From: Candidula unifasciata
Lineage: Eukaryota; Mollusca; Gastropoda; Stylommatophora; Geomitridae
Reading direction: 5' to 3'
Length of the DNA stretch: 64,000 nucleotides
Assembly (NCBI GenBank): GCA_905116865.2
Contig: CAJHNH020008455.1
Span: 195,001-259,000, forward strand
Both the position numbers and the translations under genes were made by a program. The notes beneath the pieces are model-generated. The model was not told where the DNA came from. It saw only the letters and a program-made list of their open reading frames with translations, and ran no database searches. The stretch's first letter is position 1; each line of letters begins with the position of its first letter. Of this stretch, positions 21,701 to 29,593 are shown one piece after another.

Positions 21701-22281
21701 TATGCCTTATATGGTAAAAAAAACATGCATTATGTAACAGAAATATGTTCAAAACAGATTTATTTCTATTTTGTTACACTGCCATCAATTAATTATTGCA
21801 GCACTAAAAAAAACCACTTACTTTATTAAACTTTGTACACCTCGACTTACGGCAATTACTGGCACTTACGGCTACAAAAAAAATTATGAGAATAAAATAG
21901 TAGATATAGATAAAGAACTATTACACTGGTAGGTTAGAAAAAAAGTCCAACAAACTGAAGCATAGAGTGTACTTAGATAGAAGTATGTACAATAATTATA
22001 CGTACATAGATATAATTGTGTTTATGTACAATTTTGATAAACAATTTTATATAAAAAACAGTTAATAAGTGTCAAAAAATACAAATTCAACTAACCTGTT
22101 AGTGAAAAAAGTTTTAGCGTGACAATTAATTACAACAGCATGAGAAAAGTGTCGACTTTAATAACTAGGAGTACTAGAAGAAAATAGGTTAACAGAAACT
22201 AAGTTTATGTTCTAACATACCCCTTTTTCTGGTTTTCAGACGGGTGCCTGATAGTTGTGGTTTTTCTGCCTTTTGACTCAT
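3699..22281 (-). CDS. BZW: BZW1/BZW2 orthologue, eIF5-mimic protein (5MP); 11 coding exons
   Basis: Join, in transcript order: 22281-22221, 21406-21230, 20249-20140, 18782-18717, 17731-17596, 15925-15816, 14480-14310, 13387-13322, 12554-12335, 10643-10521, 3730-3699. All junctions are GT/AG with matching phase, giving 1272 nt and 423 residues; the vertebrate proteins are about 419. The N-terminus carries the family motif [14 protein letters not shown]. The middle has [25 protein letters not shown] and [15 protein letters not shown]. The C-terminal W2 (eIF5C-type HEAT) domain shows [20 protein letters not shown] and [17 protein letters not shown]. It ends in the aromatic/acidic box [20 protein letters not shown] followed by an acidic tail. 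Known role of the family: a cytosolic competitor of eIF5 that binds eIF2/eIF3 through the W2 domain and tunes start-codon stringency. The upstream untranslated exon and promoter were not located with confidence. The last intron (6.8 kb) contains array A. Confidence 0.95.
3906..4034. mobile_element. Short hAT-like MITE
   Basis: The left end is CAGGGCTATTCAAG and the right end, reverse-complemented, is CTGGGCTATGTAAC. The interior matches both ends of the longer element at 62250-62716 (for example ATGTGGATC near the end). The flanking 8-mers CTATATAG and CTACAGAG agree at 6 of 8 positions, fitting a decayed hAT target duplication. Confidence 0.6.
4035..4373. other. Unassigned intronic sequence left of array A
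   Basis: BZW intron 10 sequence between the hAT-like MITE and the minisatellite. A plus-strand frame starts here and runs into the array, but I see nothing gene-like before the repeats begin. Confidence 0.4.
4374..9750. repeat. Array A: 45-bp minisatellite, about 119 copies, in BZW intron 10
   Basis: Tandem repetition of a 45-bp unit (plus strand pieces AATCTTCTCGCATTCACTTG, CTGTCTCTTCTTCCACAG, ATCTTTC). Copies are nearly identical. The main variants are GTCTC versus GCCTC and CACAGATCT versus CACACATCT. A few indels shift phase near 5700, 5745, 6820, 6865, 7455 and 9060. Because 45 is divisible by three, five of six frames stay open for hundreds of codons (longest 1642). These are repeat artefacts. 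The 225-bp spacing of ATTAAC variants (9255, 9480, 9705) shows a five-unit higher-order repeat at the right end. Most units carry AGATCT (BglII). Confidence 0.97.
9775..9965 (+). mobile_element. SINE-A copy, 5'-truncated
   Basis: Contains the family blocks ACAAGTAACCAACAGTCTGC, GTGGGTGAACAACAACCAG and CGCCAGAGTTTACAACCAGT, ending in a short A/G-rich tail. It lies directly right of array A, in the orientation opposite to the array segment that resembles the SINE-A tail. Confidence 0.75.
10288..10450. repeat. Short tandem repeat, about 37-bp unit, 4 copies
   Basis: Four imperfect copies of a unit centred on ACACACCCTTGGCAAAGGAC followed by CGCTGTGATG, in BZW intron 10 close to the exon 10 donor. 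Confidence 0.9.
10521..10643 (-). CDS. BZW: BZW exon 10
   Basis: Acceptor ATTTACAG, donor GTGAGT. Encodes [20 protein letters not shown] followed by [20 protein letters not shown] and E, the last helix of the W2 domain and most of aromatic/acidic box 2. Reading on into the intron hits a stop at about 10480, so retention would add only 13 residues and would not reach array A. Confidence 0.95.
10729..11003 (-). mobile_element. SINE-A copy (near full length)
   Basis: In minus orientation it reads from CCCTGTGTGGGTTCCGGGGC through the GAGGCAAGGAACCAGCAG block to CGCCAGAGTTTACAGCTGGT and an AAAGAAG tail next to BZW exon 10. Confidence 0.85.
11004..12097. other. BZW intron 9 sequence, no recognised feature
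   Basis: AT-rich non-coding sequence. The start (11020-11070) faintly resembles the SINE-C piece TTTATTCAGTAGTTTGCCAA seen at 33445-33600. Otherwise I see neither repeats nor convincing frames. Confidence 0.4.
12098..12310 (-). mobile_element. SINE-A copy, 3'-truncated
   Basis: Minus orientation, from CCTGTGTGGGTCCTGGGATC to about the GGACTACAG block. It abuts BZW exon 9, ending only about 25 bases from the splice donor. Confidence 0.75.
12335..12554 (-). CDS. BZW: BZW exon 9
   Basis: Acceptor TTTCACAG. The donor is GTAGGT (12334-12329), chosen because it keeps phase with exon 10; the next GT would break the frame. Encodes the core of the W2 domain: [29 protein letters not shown], then [20 protein letters not shown] and [14 protein letters not shown] and QEYCYDN-type segments are highly conserved in BZW proteins. 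Confidence 0.95.
12687..12843 (+). mobile_element. SINE-A fragment (central part)
   Basis: Shows the blocks CATCTGCCTGAGAGGCGAGA and ACCAACAGTCTGCATAAAA, then a diverged GGACCAACAACTTTCTGCCA. Both ends are missing or degraded. Confidence 0.65.
12850..13250 (-). pseudogene. LINE reverse-transcriptase C-terminal remnant
   Basis: The minus-strand frame from 13247 reads [20 protein letters not shown], then [20 protein letters not shown] and [26 protein letters not shown]. This is the region after the RT domain in a widespread non-LTR retrotransposon lineage. It is 5' truncated and lies in BZW intron 8. Confidence 0.85.
13322..13387 (-). CDS. BZW: BZW exon 8
   Basis: A 22-codon phase-0 exon between acceptor TTTACCACAG and donor GTAAGT. 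Encodes [20 protein letters not shown] and IA, equivalent to the VKEEM...LPE helix pair before the W2 core. Confidence 0.92.
13495..13570 (-). pseudogene. Small LINE fragment
   Basis: The stretch TTTCTTGTGTTCGTTTTCTG with its flanks matches the LINE remnant at 63740-63810 (TTTCTTGTATTCGTTTTCTG). Too short to classify alone. Confidence 0.5.
13678..13855 (-). mobile_element. SINE-B tail fragment
   Basis: Carries the SINE-B body and tail (GGGCTAGACCTATATTTCAT on the plus strand; GGTGATGTGGTCAGCATCAT) without a tRNA head. In BZW intron 7. Confidence 0.8.
14010..14232 (-). mobile_element. SINE-A copy, internally degraded
   Basis: Minus orientation; CCCTTGTGTGGGTTCCGCCC at the 5' end and TCTCGCTAGAGTTTGCATCT at the 3' end. 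The GGACTACAGTCC segment is deleted. Confidence 0.75.
14310..14480 (-). CDS. BZW: BZW exon 7
   Basis: A 57-codon phase-0 exon between TTCCTGCAG and GTACTA. Encodes [40 protein letters not shown] and [17 protein letters not shown]. This is the LFPxNRQ...H/NFxxxFxxAGL region of the BZW family. The donor is non-optimal at positions 4-6. Confidence 0.95.
14520..14990. other. BZW intron 6 sequence, no recognised feature
   Basis: Non-coding. GGTTCGACCGTCATAAGTGG and neighbouring sequence look like an old repeat but I could not match them to another copy here. Confidence 0.35.
15315..15700 (+). pseudogene. LINE RNase H-domain remnant
   Basis: The DNA matches the LINE at 34450-35105: AGTTTGAGAATGGGGGTTAA, GGCAGTCACTGC, then the segment corresponding to the ATVIVTDSQS strand, and later the AGAATGGTGCAGGGAA block. 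Frameshifts and stops are frequent. It sits in BZW intron 6. Confidence 0.75.
15816..15925 (-). CDS. BZW: BZW exon 6
   Basis: Acceptor TTGCAG, donor GTGAGT. Encodes [20 protein letters not shown] and [17 protein letters not shown]. This matches the family segment EGIAxxFAxxLFxxWLxEKD. Confidence 0.95.
16075..16312 (+). mobile_element. SINE-A copy, 5'-shortened
   Basis: Starts at ACCCACTGCCTGCCCAAAAG, includes GAGGCAAGGAACTAACAGTC and ends with CACCAGATTTTAAAGCTGGT and a short AAAAAAGAAG tail. Confidence 0.8.
16400..16770 (-). pseudogene. LINE reverse-transcriptase C-terminal remnant
   Basis: The minus strand can be read, with one stop, as [15 protein letters not shown], then [12 protein letters not shown] and [10 protein letters not shown]. 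This is the KSVLLYG(C/S)ETW...CLRRI pattern that follows the RT domain in non-LTR elements. Located in BZW intron 5. Confidence 0.7.
16793..17330. mobile_element. MITE-like element with GGGTCACTAC termini
   Basis: The left end reads GGGGTCACTACATGGC and the right end, reverse-complemented, reads AGGGTCACTACGCCAA. The termini are flanked by TTAA-like and TTAT tetranucleotides. The 540-bp interior is AT-rich without frames. The superfamily is not assigned; a TTAA target preference would suggest piggyBac-like mobilisation, but that is weak. Confidence 0.55.
17596..17731 (-). CDS. BZW: BZW exon 5
   Basis: Acceptor TTGCAATCAG, donor GTATGC. Encodes [40 protein letters not shown] and HLVKE. Contains the family pattern KLAxxxGxxLxNGxxxxxxLxSLxxDxLVKEG. 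Confidence 0.95.
17850..18060 (+). repeat. Dispersed repeat (family D)
   Basis: Contains GGACAGTCCAATATTTTATA, CCCACCTACATCCCACAAGA and CCACGACTGCATGCAGC. The same blocks recur inside the hAT-like element at 62370-62600 and, more diverged, at 40055-40320. I infer a hAT-derived or other interspersed element; class unknown. Confidence 0.65.
18717..18782 (-). CDS. BZW: BZW exon 4
   Basis: A 22-codon phase-0 exon between TTCTGGCAG and GTAATC. Encodes [20 protein letters not shown] and KK. The [15 protein letters not shown] stretch is near-invariant in the BZW family. Confidence 0.97.
18985..19085 (+). mobile_element. SINE-A fragment (left half of an inverted pair)
   Basis: Plus orientation blocks TAAAGTCAGTGCATCCGCGA, AACAAGGAAGCAACAGTC and AGCCAGATCTGCAAAACAGA. 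It is followed immediately by an opposite-strand copy. Confidence 0.65.
19095..19262 (-). mobile_element. SINE-A fragment (right half of an inverted pair)
   Basis: Minus orientation: TTCTTCTTTATCCTGTTCAC on the plus strand is the tail, then the CATGCACGTCCATTTTATAC and GTCGACTTCTATGACATGCT blocks. The central part is deleted. It forms a tail-to-tail arrangement with the preceding fragment. Confidence 0.65.
19375..19560 (+). pseudogene. LINE reverse-transcriptase fragment
   Basis: The frame around 19400-19440 contains [14 protein letters not shown], the RT motif A of non-LTR retrotransposons, followed by [15 protein letters not shown], equivalent to the NLYxxQxAxVR segment. No full RT is present. 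In BZW intron 3. Confidence 0.85.
19728..20022. repeat. Tandem repeat, about 52-60 bp, 5-6 copies
   Basis: Imperfect units of CATACTGGAGGGAAAGG then GGTACCAAGACCATAACTC and TTTCAAAAAC. Unit length varies by indels, in BZW intron 3. Translation gives HTGGKG-type peptides that superficially recall zinc-finger linkers, but no Cys or His pairs exist. Confidence 0.9.
20140..20249 (-). CDS. BZW: BZW exon 3
   Basis: Acceptor ATGTTTCAG, donor GTAAAT. Encodes [42 protein letters not shown] and the CVF...RN(Y/F)xxxF segment are characteristic of BZW proteins. Confidence 0.95.
21128..21148. repeat. Poly-G run
   Basis: About 21 consecutive G within BZW intron 2. Confidence 0.9.
21230..21406 (-). CDS. 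BZW: BZW exon 2 (coding)
   Basis: Acceptor ATTTTAAAG (a weak pyrimidine tract), donor GTAAGT. Encodes [40 protein letters not shown] and [19 protein letters not shown]. The DYRRYA...LFD segment is a family hallmark. Confidence 0.95.
21407..22220. other. BZW intron 1 (first coding intron)
   Basis: AT-rich intron of about 0.8 kb. I recognise no mobile element in it. Confidence 0.5.
22221..22281 (-). CDS. BZW: BZW first coding exon (start codon)
   Basis: Acceptor CTCTTTTGCAG at 22286 is followed by GTTT and the ATG at 22281-22279. Encodes [20 protein letters not shown] with donor GTATGT. The start was chosen because the family begins with a short variable stretch and then (L/V)(T/S)G.R.KTRKRDEKEK. 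A 5' untranslated exon must lie upstream because the exon begins 4 bases before the ATG. Confidence 0.93.
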
Positions 22282-22334
22282 AAACCTGCAAAAGAGAGAA
22301 CATAAAATCAGGAAAGCCACAGAAACAGACGGTT

Positions 22335-22990
22335 TTCATCTGGTAAGTGAATGAGTATAAACCGTGGTGATCTCAAGAGAGGAGAAGAAACACCAGATCA
22401 TGATGGGACAGTCAAATTAGAGCAGGTCAACCAATTCAAATACCTTGGAGTTGTATTAGACCAAAATGGAGGTATTAAGTCTAAGCTGGCTACAAGAAAA
22501 GCAGCTGCTGGGAGACTCTTCCAGGCCATAAATTGAGGGTTTCTTAGCAAAAGAGAAATTGGCAAGAGGACAAAAATGGTTGTTTACCGCTCTACCTATG
22601 TACCAGTACTGACCTAAGGGTGTGAGTCATGGACAATGACAACAGCTCACAGAAGCCAGTTTCTGGCCTCATAAATGAGGTATCTGAGAAAGGTGGTCCA
22701 AGTGACAAGAAGGGACAAAGTCCGCAATCTAGACAATACGTCAAGATCTTCATATCCAGTCCTCACAAACCCGAGTGGATCAGCCAGTTACGATGGTTTA
22801 TACATGTATGCAGAATGGGAGAAAATCAGCCACTGCGGCAGGCATTAGAGGCTAAGAACCAGACCTGAAGGTGCGCTGGGAAGACAACATCCGGCAGACC
22901 CTAAATGACAGAGGGAGTGGAATGGAACAAAGCCAGAAAGAAAACTGCTGATAGAGACGTCTGGCAAACCTCTACACCCCAAGGTAGAAG
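22335..22990 (+). pseudogene. LINE reverse-transcriptase C-terminal remnant
   Basis: Frames read KLEQVNQFKYLGVVLDQNGG, SKLATRKAAAGRLFQAIN, then TKMVVYRSTYVPVLTYGCES W and MRYLRKVVQVTRRDKVRN across shifts. This is the FKYLGxxxxxxG...VLTYGxExW...MRxLRKxxxxTRRDRxRN pattern of a non-LTR element. A second copy of the same family lies at 41460-41975, with an AAGTAAGT-type end. Confidence 0.9.
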
Positions 22991-25600
22991 AGGAGCGACT
23001 AAGTTAAGTAAAAAAACATAAGTAAATGAGTATATAACACCTTAAGACTGGTCGCTCTATCACTGCAAGCAAAATATAGTTTTTACAGGGTTTTCTCAAT
23101 ACTTTTTTTTTTTTAAAAAAAACCTTGATATCCTTGCTTTAAAATGAAACATGGGCATGAATGGATACCACTGGAAAGAGATTTCAGTACTTTTCTTTTT
23201 TGTTCACCCTATCTTGAAGACTCCAAGATTTCGTAGTAAGTTCCCGGTAAAGTGCAGCGCTATCCAGGGGGCAAGGAAAGAGTCATCATGACAATAGGTC
23301 AAGCAGGCAAGTTTTTTTTACATACAAACAGGAAAATAAGACTACTGCTACTGATCGGCTAGGTTTCGCATCATTATAGTCTAAGCCGGATGGAGTTGGT
23401 GGTCATGTCTATCCACAATCTTCTGTCTCGTGTACTTTTAGTCAATAGTGATGGATAATCTGTCATTATGTCATACTGTCCATCATCTTCTCTTTGTCTT
23501 AGGGTTAGATGAGAGAATTTTGACGTAGGAGTTCCAAATACTGGCCGACAATCTGATGCTTGTTGGAGTGGCGCTACTGACAGTCTGCCAAATATGACGG
23601 CAATAGCGCGACTGGTGCCCAATCGGTGGCGAATTGTCCGTAGCATCCACAGTTCGTCGACTGTTTGGGTGTGTATGTGACTGTGCGCGATTATAGCGAA
23701 CTCCTGCGTCAAAATTGTCACATCTAACGCTAAACCTAACCCCACCCCTAACCACGTGAATTTATCGGTCATTAAAGCATACAGATCAGCAAACCCCCAG
23801 ATTTCCCCTCCAACGTAAAAAAAAAAACCCAGATCTTGGGGACACAACCAAGCATTGGCAGCCCTGATATTGACCTCACTGTCTTCTTTGATTCGTGACT
23901 TTTCCGCTAACTGTTTCCAGTGCGACCAAGGGAGAGAACTCTAGCGACTACAGTTTAGGAAATTTGCTATCTTTTCGAGAATTTCCGTTACCATGGAAAC
24001 CGTTTGAAACTTGCTTCGCAAATGTCGGCTGGGGTTTCGGGATGGGTCCTAATCTCTCATGAAATTTTGCGATTGGTGTGATTTTCACCTCTAAATAGCT
24101 GAAAACGGTGGGAAGGAACTCGATTAACAGCGCATGTCTTCGACAGCCGGCCATCCTGTTTTTCTGTTAGTCTATCAGTTTGCTTGAAAATAGCGGTAAA
24201 TTCGAGGTTGGCTCTAGGCTTTAACATTACCAGATGTGGTAATGCTAGTTATAATTGAATTCTCCGTCCAATTTTTTTTACATTTGTTTATAAAATTTCT
24301 TTCCCGTTTTTAGCTGTTTAGATTTACAGTGACATTTTTTAGGCAATCGCATGCGGCTGAGTCTCATTGCCTGCCATCTTGTCCAATGACAGTCCAATGT
24401 CAACAAAGCCGATACAGAACTGCGCAGTAGGCTGCGCAGAGAAAAACTTCTTGTTTCTGGGTCACAAGTTTTAGCGGCTGTTTCTTACATCTCATCTCCA
24501 CAAAAACCTACATATCTCAGCTCAGAAATGACATACAAGCCTAAATGAGGTACCACTGGAAAGAGATTGTTTACAGCTATCTACCTGTGCTGGTTTTATT
24601 GGTGTAGAGGGCATTTTAAAAATTTCACTGAAGTAGCTAGAGAACTCCCACTAAACTGAACTAAGCCGTCCAGCCCTCGTCCGGTTCTGCAAGGAGAGCC
24701 AGTTCAATGTATAATTAACTGTCCCCAGGGAATTTTTTCCAAGAAAAAAAAGCTATTGGTATTTACCACAAAGTGTCTATAAAAGGTGCCGGTACTAATC
24801 ATCAAGCGTCAAGTGTACAGTTATTACAGTGGCGATGAAAAAATAATGAAATAATGACAAAACATTTTTTTTAATGATGCCGTCACTACAGCCAGAAAAG
24901 ATGACTTAATTGTCTAAAACAATATAGGGGTAGATGTAGATTTGACATATCAGTATAGTTTGCCGATAGAAAATAAAAAAAGAAAGGAAAAATATCGGAG
25001 ACCTTAATATATTTACAGAAATACTAGCGTGTTCAATCCGACATTTCTCTCTAAAACCGAAGCTATCGAAATTAGGTCATACACAAGAACAAATCATTTT
25101 CATCAAAAACATCCATATCTTCGTCAAAATTGCGCATTTTAGCTAATAAATGCATGTGTTAAAACTATTATATTAATAACACAAATATTCACATTTACTT
25201 GTTACCAATATAACTTTACCTTTTGTTATTTTACTAGATTATTTCCCGGTTGAACCTGTGCAAACAGACAAGGAAGTAGCTGGCTGAAGAATGGTGGCCT
25301 CAAATCTCTGCTTCTTCCTTTCACTACCGCTGGCTGGCCCACCTGGCTTATCGTCGTGCGACGTGGATTTTATGTATCGAATAATTTCTGGAGACTTTAT
25401 AATTTTTGACTTTTTCTGTTCCAGAGACGCGAAATGGAGACATCTGTGAAGATTCTCAAAATGCATTTTTTTTCCTAAGCAAAAAAGCTGTCTCGAAGGG
25501 CAGTATCCTAGTTTAAGAGCTTAATAATGTTCTGAATGGTAACTGAATATAATAATATATTGGAAATAATATGAAATGAATAGGCAAATACTTATAAAGA
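22991..25600. other. Intergenic region upstream of BZW; probable promoter side
   Basis: No recognised gene. Two diverged blocks share ACCACTGGAAAGAGATT (about 23165-23200 and 24550-24590), suggesting an old dispersed repeat. A 68-codon minus-strand frame begins at 24154 (CAGGATGGCCGGC context). GCGCAG-type half-sites lie at 24420-24442. An untranslated first exon of BZW could lie here, but I cannot place it. Confidence 0.35.
25239..25466 (-). CDS. Unidentified 75-codon open frame
   Basis: The frame encodes a basic peptide beginning MHFENLHRCLHFASLEQKKS and containing KSPEIIRYIKSTSHDDKPGG. Composition looks protein-like, but I recognise no family and no flanking splice logic. It could be part of an old transposon or a chance frame. 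Confidence 0.2.
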   Translation of the reverse strand: MHFENLHRCLHFASLEQKKSKIIKSPEIIRYIKSTSHDDKPGGPASGSERKKQRFEATILQPATSLSVCTGSTGK

Positions 25601-25609
25601 TAATTCATA

Positions 25610-25709
<100 letters not shown>

Positions 25710-25954
25710 ATATGGTTAAAGAGGGATGTTTAGTATTCTTAGAAAATTATACAGAATATAGTCAGAAATGTATGCTGTCTTTGAATCATCCAGTGATCGC
25801 ATGATGAGTGGTAAGTTTTATTAAACCAAAAGAGTTAAACTCTTTCAGCACCAACCAACTCATCACTGATAACTCTTTACAAGGTATACATGACTTAACA
25901 TGCGTCACACCCATTCTACTGTTTCAATAATCCACTCCCCTTTGTGGGTTCTGT

Positions 25955-26290
25955 GTCCCGATTATGAAAGAGCGATGGAAGAAAAAAAAACGATGGGTAC
26001 CACATGGGGTGCCAAACACAGAATTCTGAAACAAGTGTATACTGGAGCAGTAATGTCAATTATGGAATATGCTTCCACTACAGAGGCTACAGCAGTCAAA
26101 ACAACCATAGGAAAGCTGGACCATGTTTCGAATATGCAAGTGAGGATTGTTATAGGAGTCATGAAAAACTTCTCTCATCAAAGAGATATATATGATAGCA
26201 GACATTAAAAGACTTGAACTAAGAAGAAAATACACACTCTTATACAGTACGAGAAACGTGGCGCGGTGATTTCGGTCACAGGCATGAGGC
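25955..26290 (+). pseudogene. LINE fragment (post-RT region)
   Basis: Reads GTTWGAKHRILKQVYTGAVM, SIMEYASTTEATAVKTTIGK and LDHVSNMQVRIVIGVMKN, then a shifted ending with YEKRGA. This is the TTWGA...YxGxVRPxMEYAxxxW...LDxVQNxxLRxIxGA pattern found between RT and RNase H in I/Jockey-type elements. Confidence 0.85.
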
Positions 26291-27424
26291 AAAGTTAAGT
26301 CTGATGTGAGGTGTATAACGAGATACTCCGTACCCCACTCGGGCGCCAGTCCTTCACTGTTCTGGTTTTACGGAACCTCATGCAAGACTCCTGTTGCACG
26401 TCCCCGTCGTGCGCCACGGATAATGTCTCAAATGAGCATTAACAGAGTTGGCAGGGGATCTCGGAGCTGGCGGCCCCCAGAGGTGTAGTGTCCTTTCTGG
26501 CTCTCACCAGCCCGCCCCCAAACGCATGGGTGAAAAGTTTAACAAAACTCAAAATTGCTTGTTAAATGTACCATCAAATGACAACTCTTGGTTAAAATTC
26601 GGGAGGGAATTTAAAACTGTGCTGCTGAGACTCAACCCTGACCGAGAGATTTACCCGCAGCCAAGACGAGTAACATCTCTTGTGGGCGACTTCTCGCAGC
26701 AAGATCCTACCTACGTACATCCTCTGTCAATCCTCAGTGTCGTCGTCACCGCGCTGAGGTACACCACGGCAGCAACTTTTCATATGCTGGTTTGGAAATA
26801 ATGTCCGACAAAGTTATACCCCACGGCACACATGCAAGCTCAGAGTCCGACGATCATAATTCGTACCGATTAGGAAAAAGTCCGAATGTCCGTATCCACT
26901 GGTCCAACTCGCCCGAGTGTTGGGACCAAACAGGTGAAGCCACGCCTGGCGCATTTTGCTTCCCAATTTTGTCGTGCTAAGGGCACAGCTGAAACAACGT
27001 TAAAGGTGTCTAACGTAAGATGAAAAAGAATGTACCTATTTGTGTGGCCACAAACGTCCTAGACCTGCGGGCTGTTCCCCGCTGATCTCCGGAGAGCGCA
27101 GCCTTGTAGCGCGGGAAGCTCAATACACGGTTGTGAGGTTAAGCAGTCATGGGCAGGACGTGACGATTCCTTGGGTGAGCCCAGAACCAGAGCATCATGT
27201 GTCGGCTCTGCATTTATGGAAGCCTCCTTGGATGGCGGGGAATGCCTATGATCTGCCCCTGCCTTCCCTTGAGGGCTGAAAACTCTACATAGAGCTGCCT
27301 TAAGAACGACATGCCGGGGGCCACACCTGTTAAAAGTCAAAGAGGACACCACACAAATGAGGCAACATCTCGACCCACACAAAACAATGGCCACAGTCAA
27401 CCTAGAAAAAGGCTTGACGTCTTC
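26291..27424. other. GC-richer intergenic stretch, unclassified
   Basis: Several 60-140 codon frames on both strands, with no recognised family. The local base composition is clearly richer in G+C than the neighbours, which may reflect an old element. I make no gene call. Confidence 0.35.
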
Positions 27425-27612
27425 CTCCGAAGTCGGAGTACATCTGCCGGAGAGGCGGGGAACGAGTACTGCAAACAAATAAGCCAGTAAAACGGATGTA
27501 CACGCAAAACTCAGGTCAAGGTAAAAGCCAAAAGTCCATTTTGGACGAACAACCGCGACTTACCGCCGGAATTCACAGCCGGTGAACAAGAAGAAGAAGA
27601 AGAAGAAGAAGT
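27425..27612 (+). mobile_element. SINE-A copy, 5'-truncated, long GAA tail
   Basis: Starts at GAAGTCGGAGTACATCTGCC, includes CGGACGAACAACCGCGAC-like sequence and CGCCGGAATTCACAGCCGGT, and ends with (GAA)n over about 30 bases. Confidence 0.85.
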
Positions 27613-28140
27613 ACGAGAAACTAAAAAGACTACAAAGTTACCCACTGCGTTCTAAATCTCAAGAGAGAAAAACAAAGTCCTAAGCGCCCGAGCTCTAACC
27701 TCCTTTCTAGAGAACAATATACACAGCACCAAGATCTGCTTGGATCTGCTTTTCACTCTGAAAAGCTTAGGCCAGGACCCTGGATACGCAATCTAGATAA
27801 GGCAAATATAGTCCTAGAAGTGCCACGGATCACTACAAAAATTGCGCAGACGAAGATACAAAAGCTAACTGGTTCTGGCTTGGATTAAAAAAAAAGGATC
27901 CAAGTACCACTTAAGACTCAGGTTTTCACTGACGACTCTGCTACGGACGTAGCCAAAAATTGAGGTATTTTACTGTTTACAACCTGGGCACATATGTATA
28001 AACTACAGAACAGGAGCAACTGCCTTTCTTTCTGCAGCCTAGCATCTCCTCACTCAGCAATACAGAGCGCACACGGCTGTTATACTCCGTGACCATTGTC
28101 TGTTATCCCATCACTACCGAGCAAAAATAAACAAGACCAA
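27613..28140. other. Intergenic stretch, no recognised feature
   Basis: Mixed sequence before the RNase H-like fragment. No repeat match seen in the window. Confidence 0.35.
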
Positions 28141-28880
28141 CTATACTCTGGTACTCCGGGAAATAAAAGAGCAGATGAGCTGGCAAGAGTTGGGATTAAT
28201 ATTCCACAACCTCATCCACCACAGAACTATTAAAAAAAAAACAAAAAACACACAATCTTAAAGCAGTCATTCAAATCGAGGGGCGGGGTGGAGAATGCAT
28301 AATTGAAACTACAGACCGGAGAGAGAGACAACACAAAGAGAAAACCACAGGAAAAAAAAAAAATATCAATTTTAAGGCTTCGGATAGAATACTGCAGTCT
28401 TAGAGCATACTTACACAGGATAGGCATAAAAGAATCTGTTACCCGTGAATCTGGAGTAAACAAGAATCCTGAAGACGCACAGCAGGATTGCCATGTCTAC
28501 TCTCGACAAAGGTTGTAGATGTCGCCAGGACAACCCCACGGTTTTGTTATGTCACCAGTGCAGCTCAATGTGTATACAAGCAAGATTGCCGAACTTGAAG
28601 CACCAGTGGTTGGAAGGACCCTGACATTTGCAGATGAGGTTCTTGCGTATAGGCAGGCGAGCGATTGACAACAGAAGTCCAGGAGCTAGATGCAACTGTA
28701 GACAACTGCCCTGACTGGTGTGAAGAAATGGGTGCTGTCATTAACCCAGAAAATGCGGTTGTTTTATTGTGCTCTCTGGACATTAGAATTGTAAGATCTG
28801 ATATCCCAAGCCTCACAATTATTGATCGAAACATCAACAGAGAAAGCAAACCGAGGTACCTGTATTGTATATTGACATAA
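28140..28880 (+). pseudogene. Fragmented LINE: RNase H scrap and RT core
   Basis: At 28150-28205 a frame reads YSGTPGNKRADELARVG, the GxxGNxxADxLA motif of RNase H. From about 28520 frames read PHGFVMSPVQLNVYTSKI and GRTLTFADEVLAY, which is the RT PQGxxxSP and FADD region with the second Asp changed to Glu. CPDWCEEMGAVINPENAV corresponds to the W...NPxKT segment. The order is rearranged relative to an intact element, so these are probably two fragments. Confidence 0.75.
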
Positions 28881-29079
28881 AATTTGCAATGTTTTCTTCT
28901 TCTTCTTATCTTAAGTATTCAAACAGCTTTAATGGTAGGTGTGTCGCGAAAATTATTTTTGCCCTACGAAAAAAGTTTGAGAAACGTTGCGTTAGCGTAT
29001 CGTTTGCCCAGTTTGGTGACGTCGAACTGGTCCGAGCAACAATCAGACTTATGTAGGGCTCTAATCACGCTTAGTCGAG

Positions 29080-29465
29080 AGTGCAGGGACTGGCGAATCA
29101 GAAGTTCAACAAATTATTTATAACAATTCGCGCCTAGGTGATCCGATTATCTTTACCACTGTTATGAAAATTAATCCCGATATACCTGCCAAAACAGCTC
29201 TCACATGGATACCAGAGGGAAAGAGAAAGAAGGGATGTCCAAAAAACAACATGGAGACGAAAACCTGTGCTATGAAGTCGGTCTTCTCGACTTTTAACTT
29301 TGACTTTAACTAAATGAAAGACTAGACGAAAAACAATCACAATCAAGACTGTTGCTGGTGGCATCCAATTTGGAACCCTTTGCTTGCTGCTGCAGATTGG
29401 GACAAGACGCTTATGGGAATGTCCCGAGTGCTGTGATGTCGATTCTTGATTCAACGAGGATGATG
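29080..29465 (+). pseudogene. Composite LINE fragments
   Basis: 29080-29155 matches the RNase H LINE at 34475-34540 (AGAAGTTCAACAA, CCTAGGTGATCCGATTATCT). 29155-29275 matches the 3' region of the LINE at 48300-48400 (CCTGCCAAAACAGCTCTCAC). 29330-29465 matches the 3' end of the RNase H LINE (CAGAGTTCCAA-type region, here CATCCAATTTGGAACCC). The layout suggests insertion of one LINE remnant within another. Confidence 0.7.
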
Positions 29466-29540
29466 ATGATAATGATAATGATGGACCTCTGAGATAAAAT
29501 GCAATTTACGATTGCACGAACAGGAACCGGCCTATTACAT

Positions 29541-29562
29541 TAAAGCACAAGATGGCGGCTAT
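29541..29562 (+). promoter_or_regulatory. MRPL45: CAAGATGGCGGC start-codon element (YY1-like)
   Basis: The MRPL45 start codon is embedded in CACAAGATGGCGGCTATC, which equals the well-known YY1-type core CAAGATGGCGGC often found just downstream of the start site in ribosomal and mitochondrial genes. It also gives a strong initiation context (A at -3, G at +4). Promoter function is inferred. Confidence 0.5.
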
Positions 29563-29593
29563 CGTTCCAAGGGTACTCAGGCTGCAAATATGT
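29552..29593 (+). CDS. MRPL45: MRPL45 exon 1
   Basis: Fourteen codons, MAAIVPRVLRLQIC, ending at donor GTAAGT in phase 0, matching the phase-0 acceptor of exon 2. No acidic residue, two Arg and many hydrophobic residues fit the start of a mitochondrial targeting sequence. The link to exon 2 rests on phase, strand and context, so it is slightly less certain than the others. Confidence 0.82.

Noticed and set aside
23948..24154. 68-codon minus-strand frame as a BZW N-terminal extension
   Set aside because: BZW exon with the ATG at 22281 already supplies the family N-terminus, and I found no phase-compatible donor that would extend it. It could still overlap an untranslated exon.
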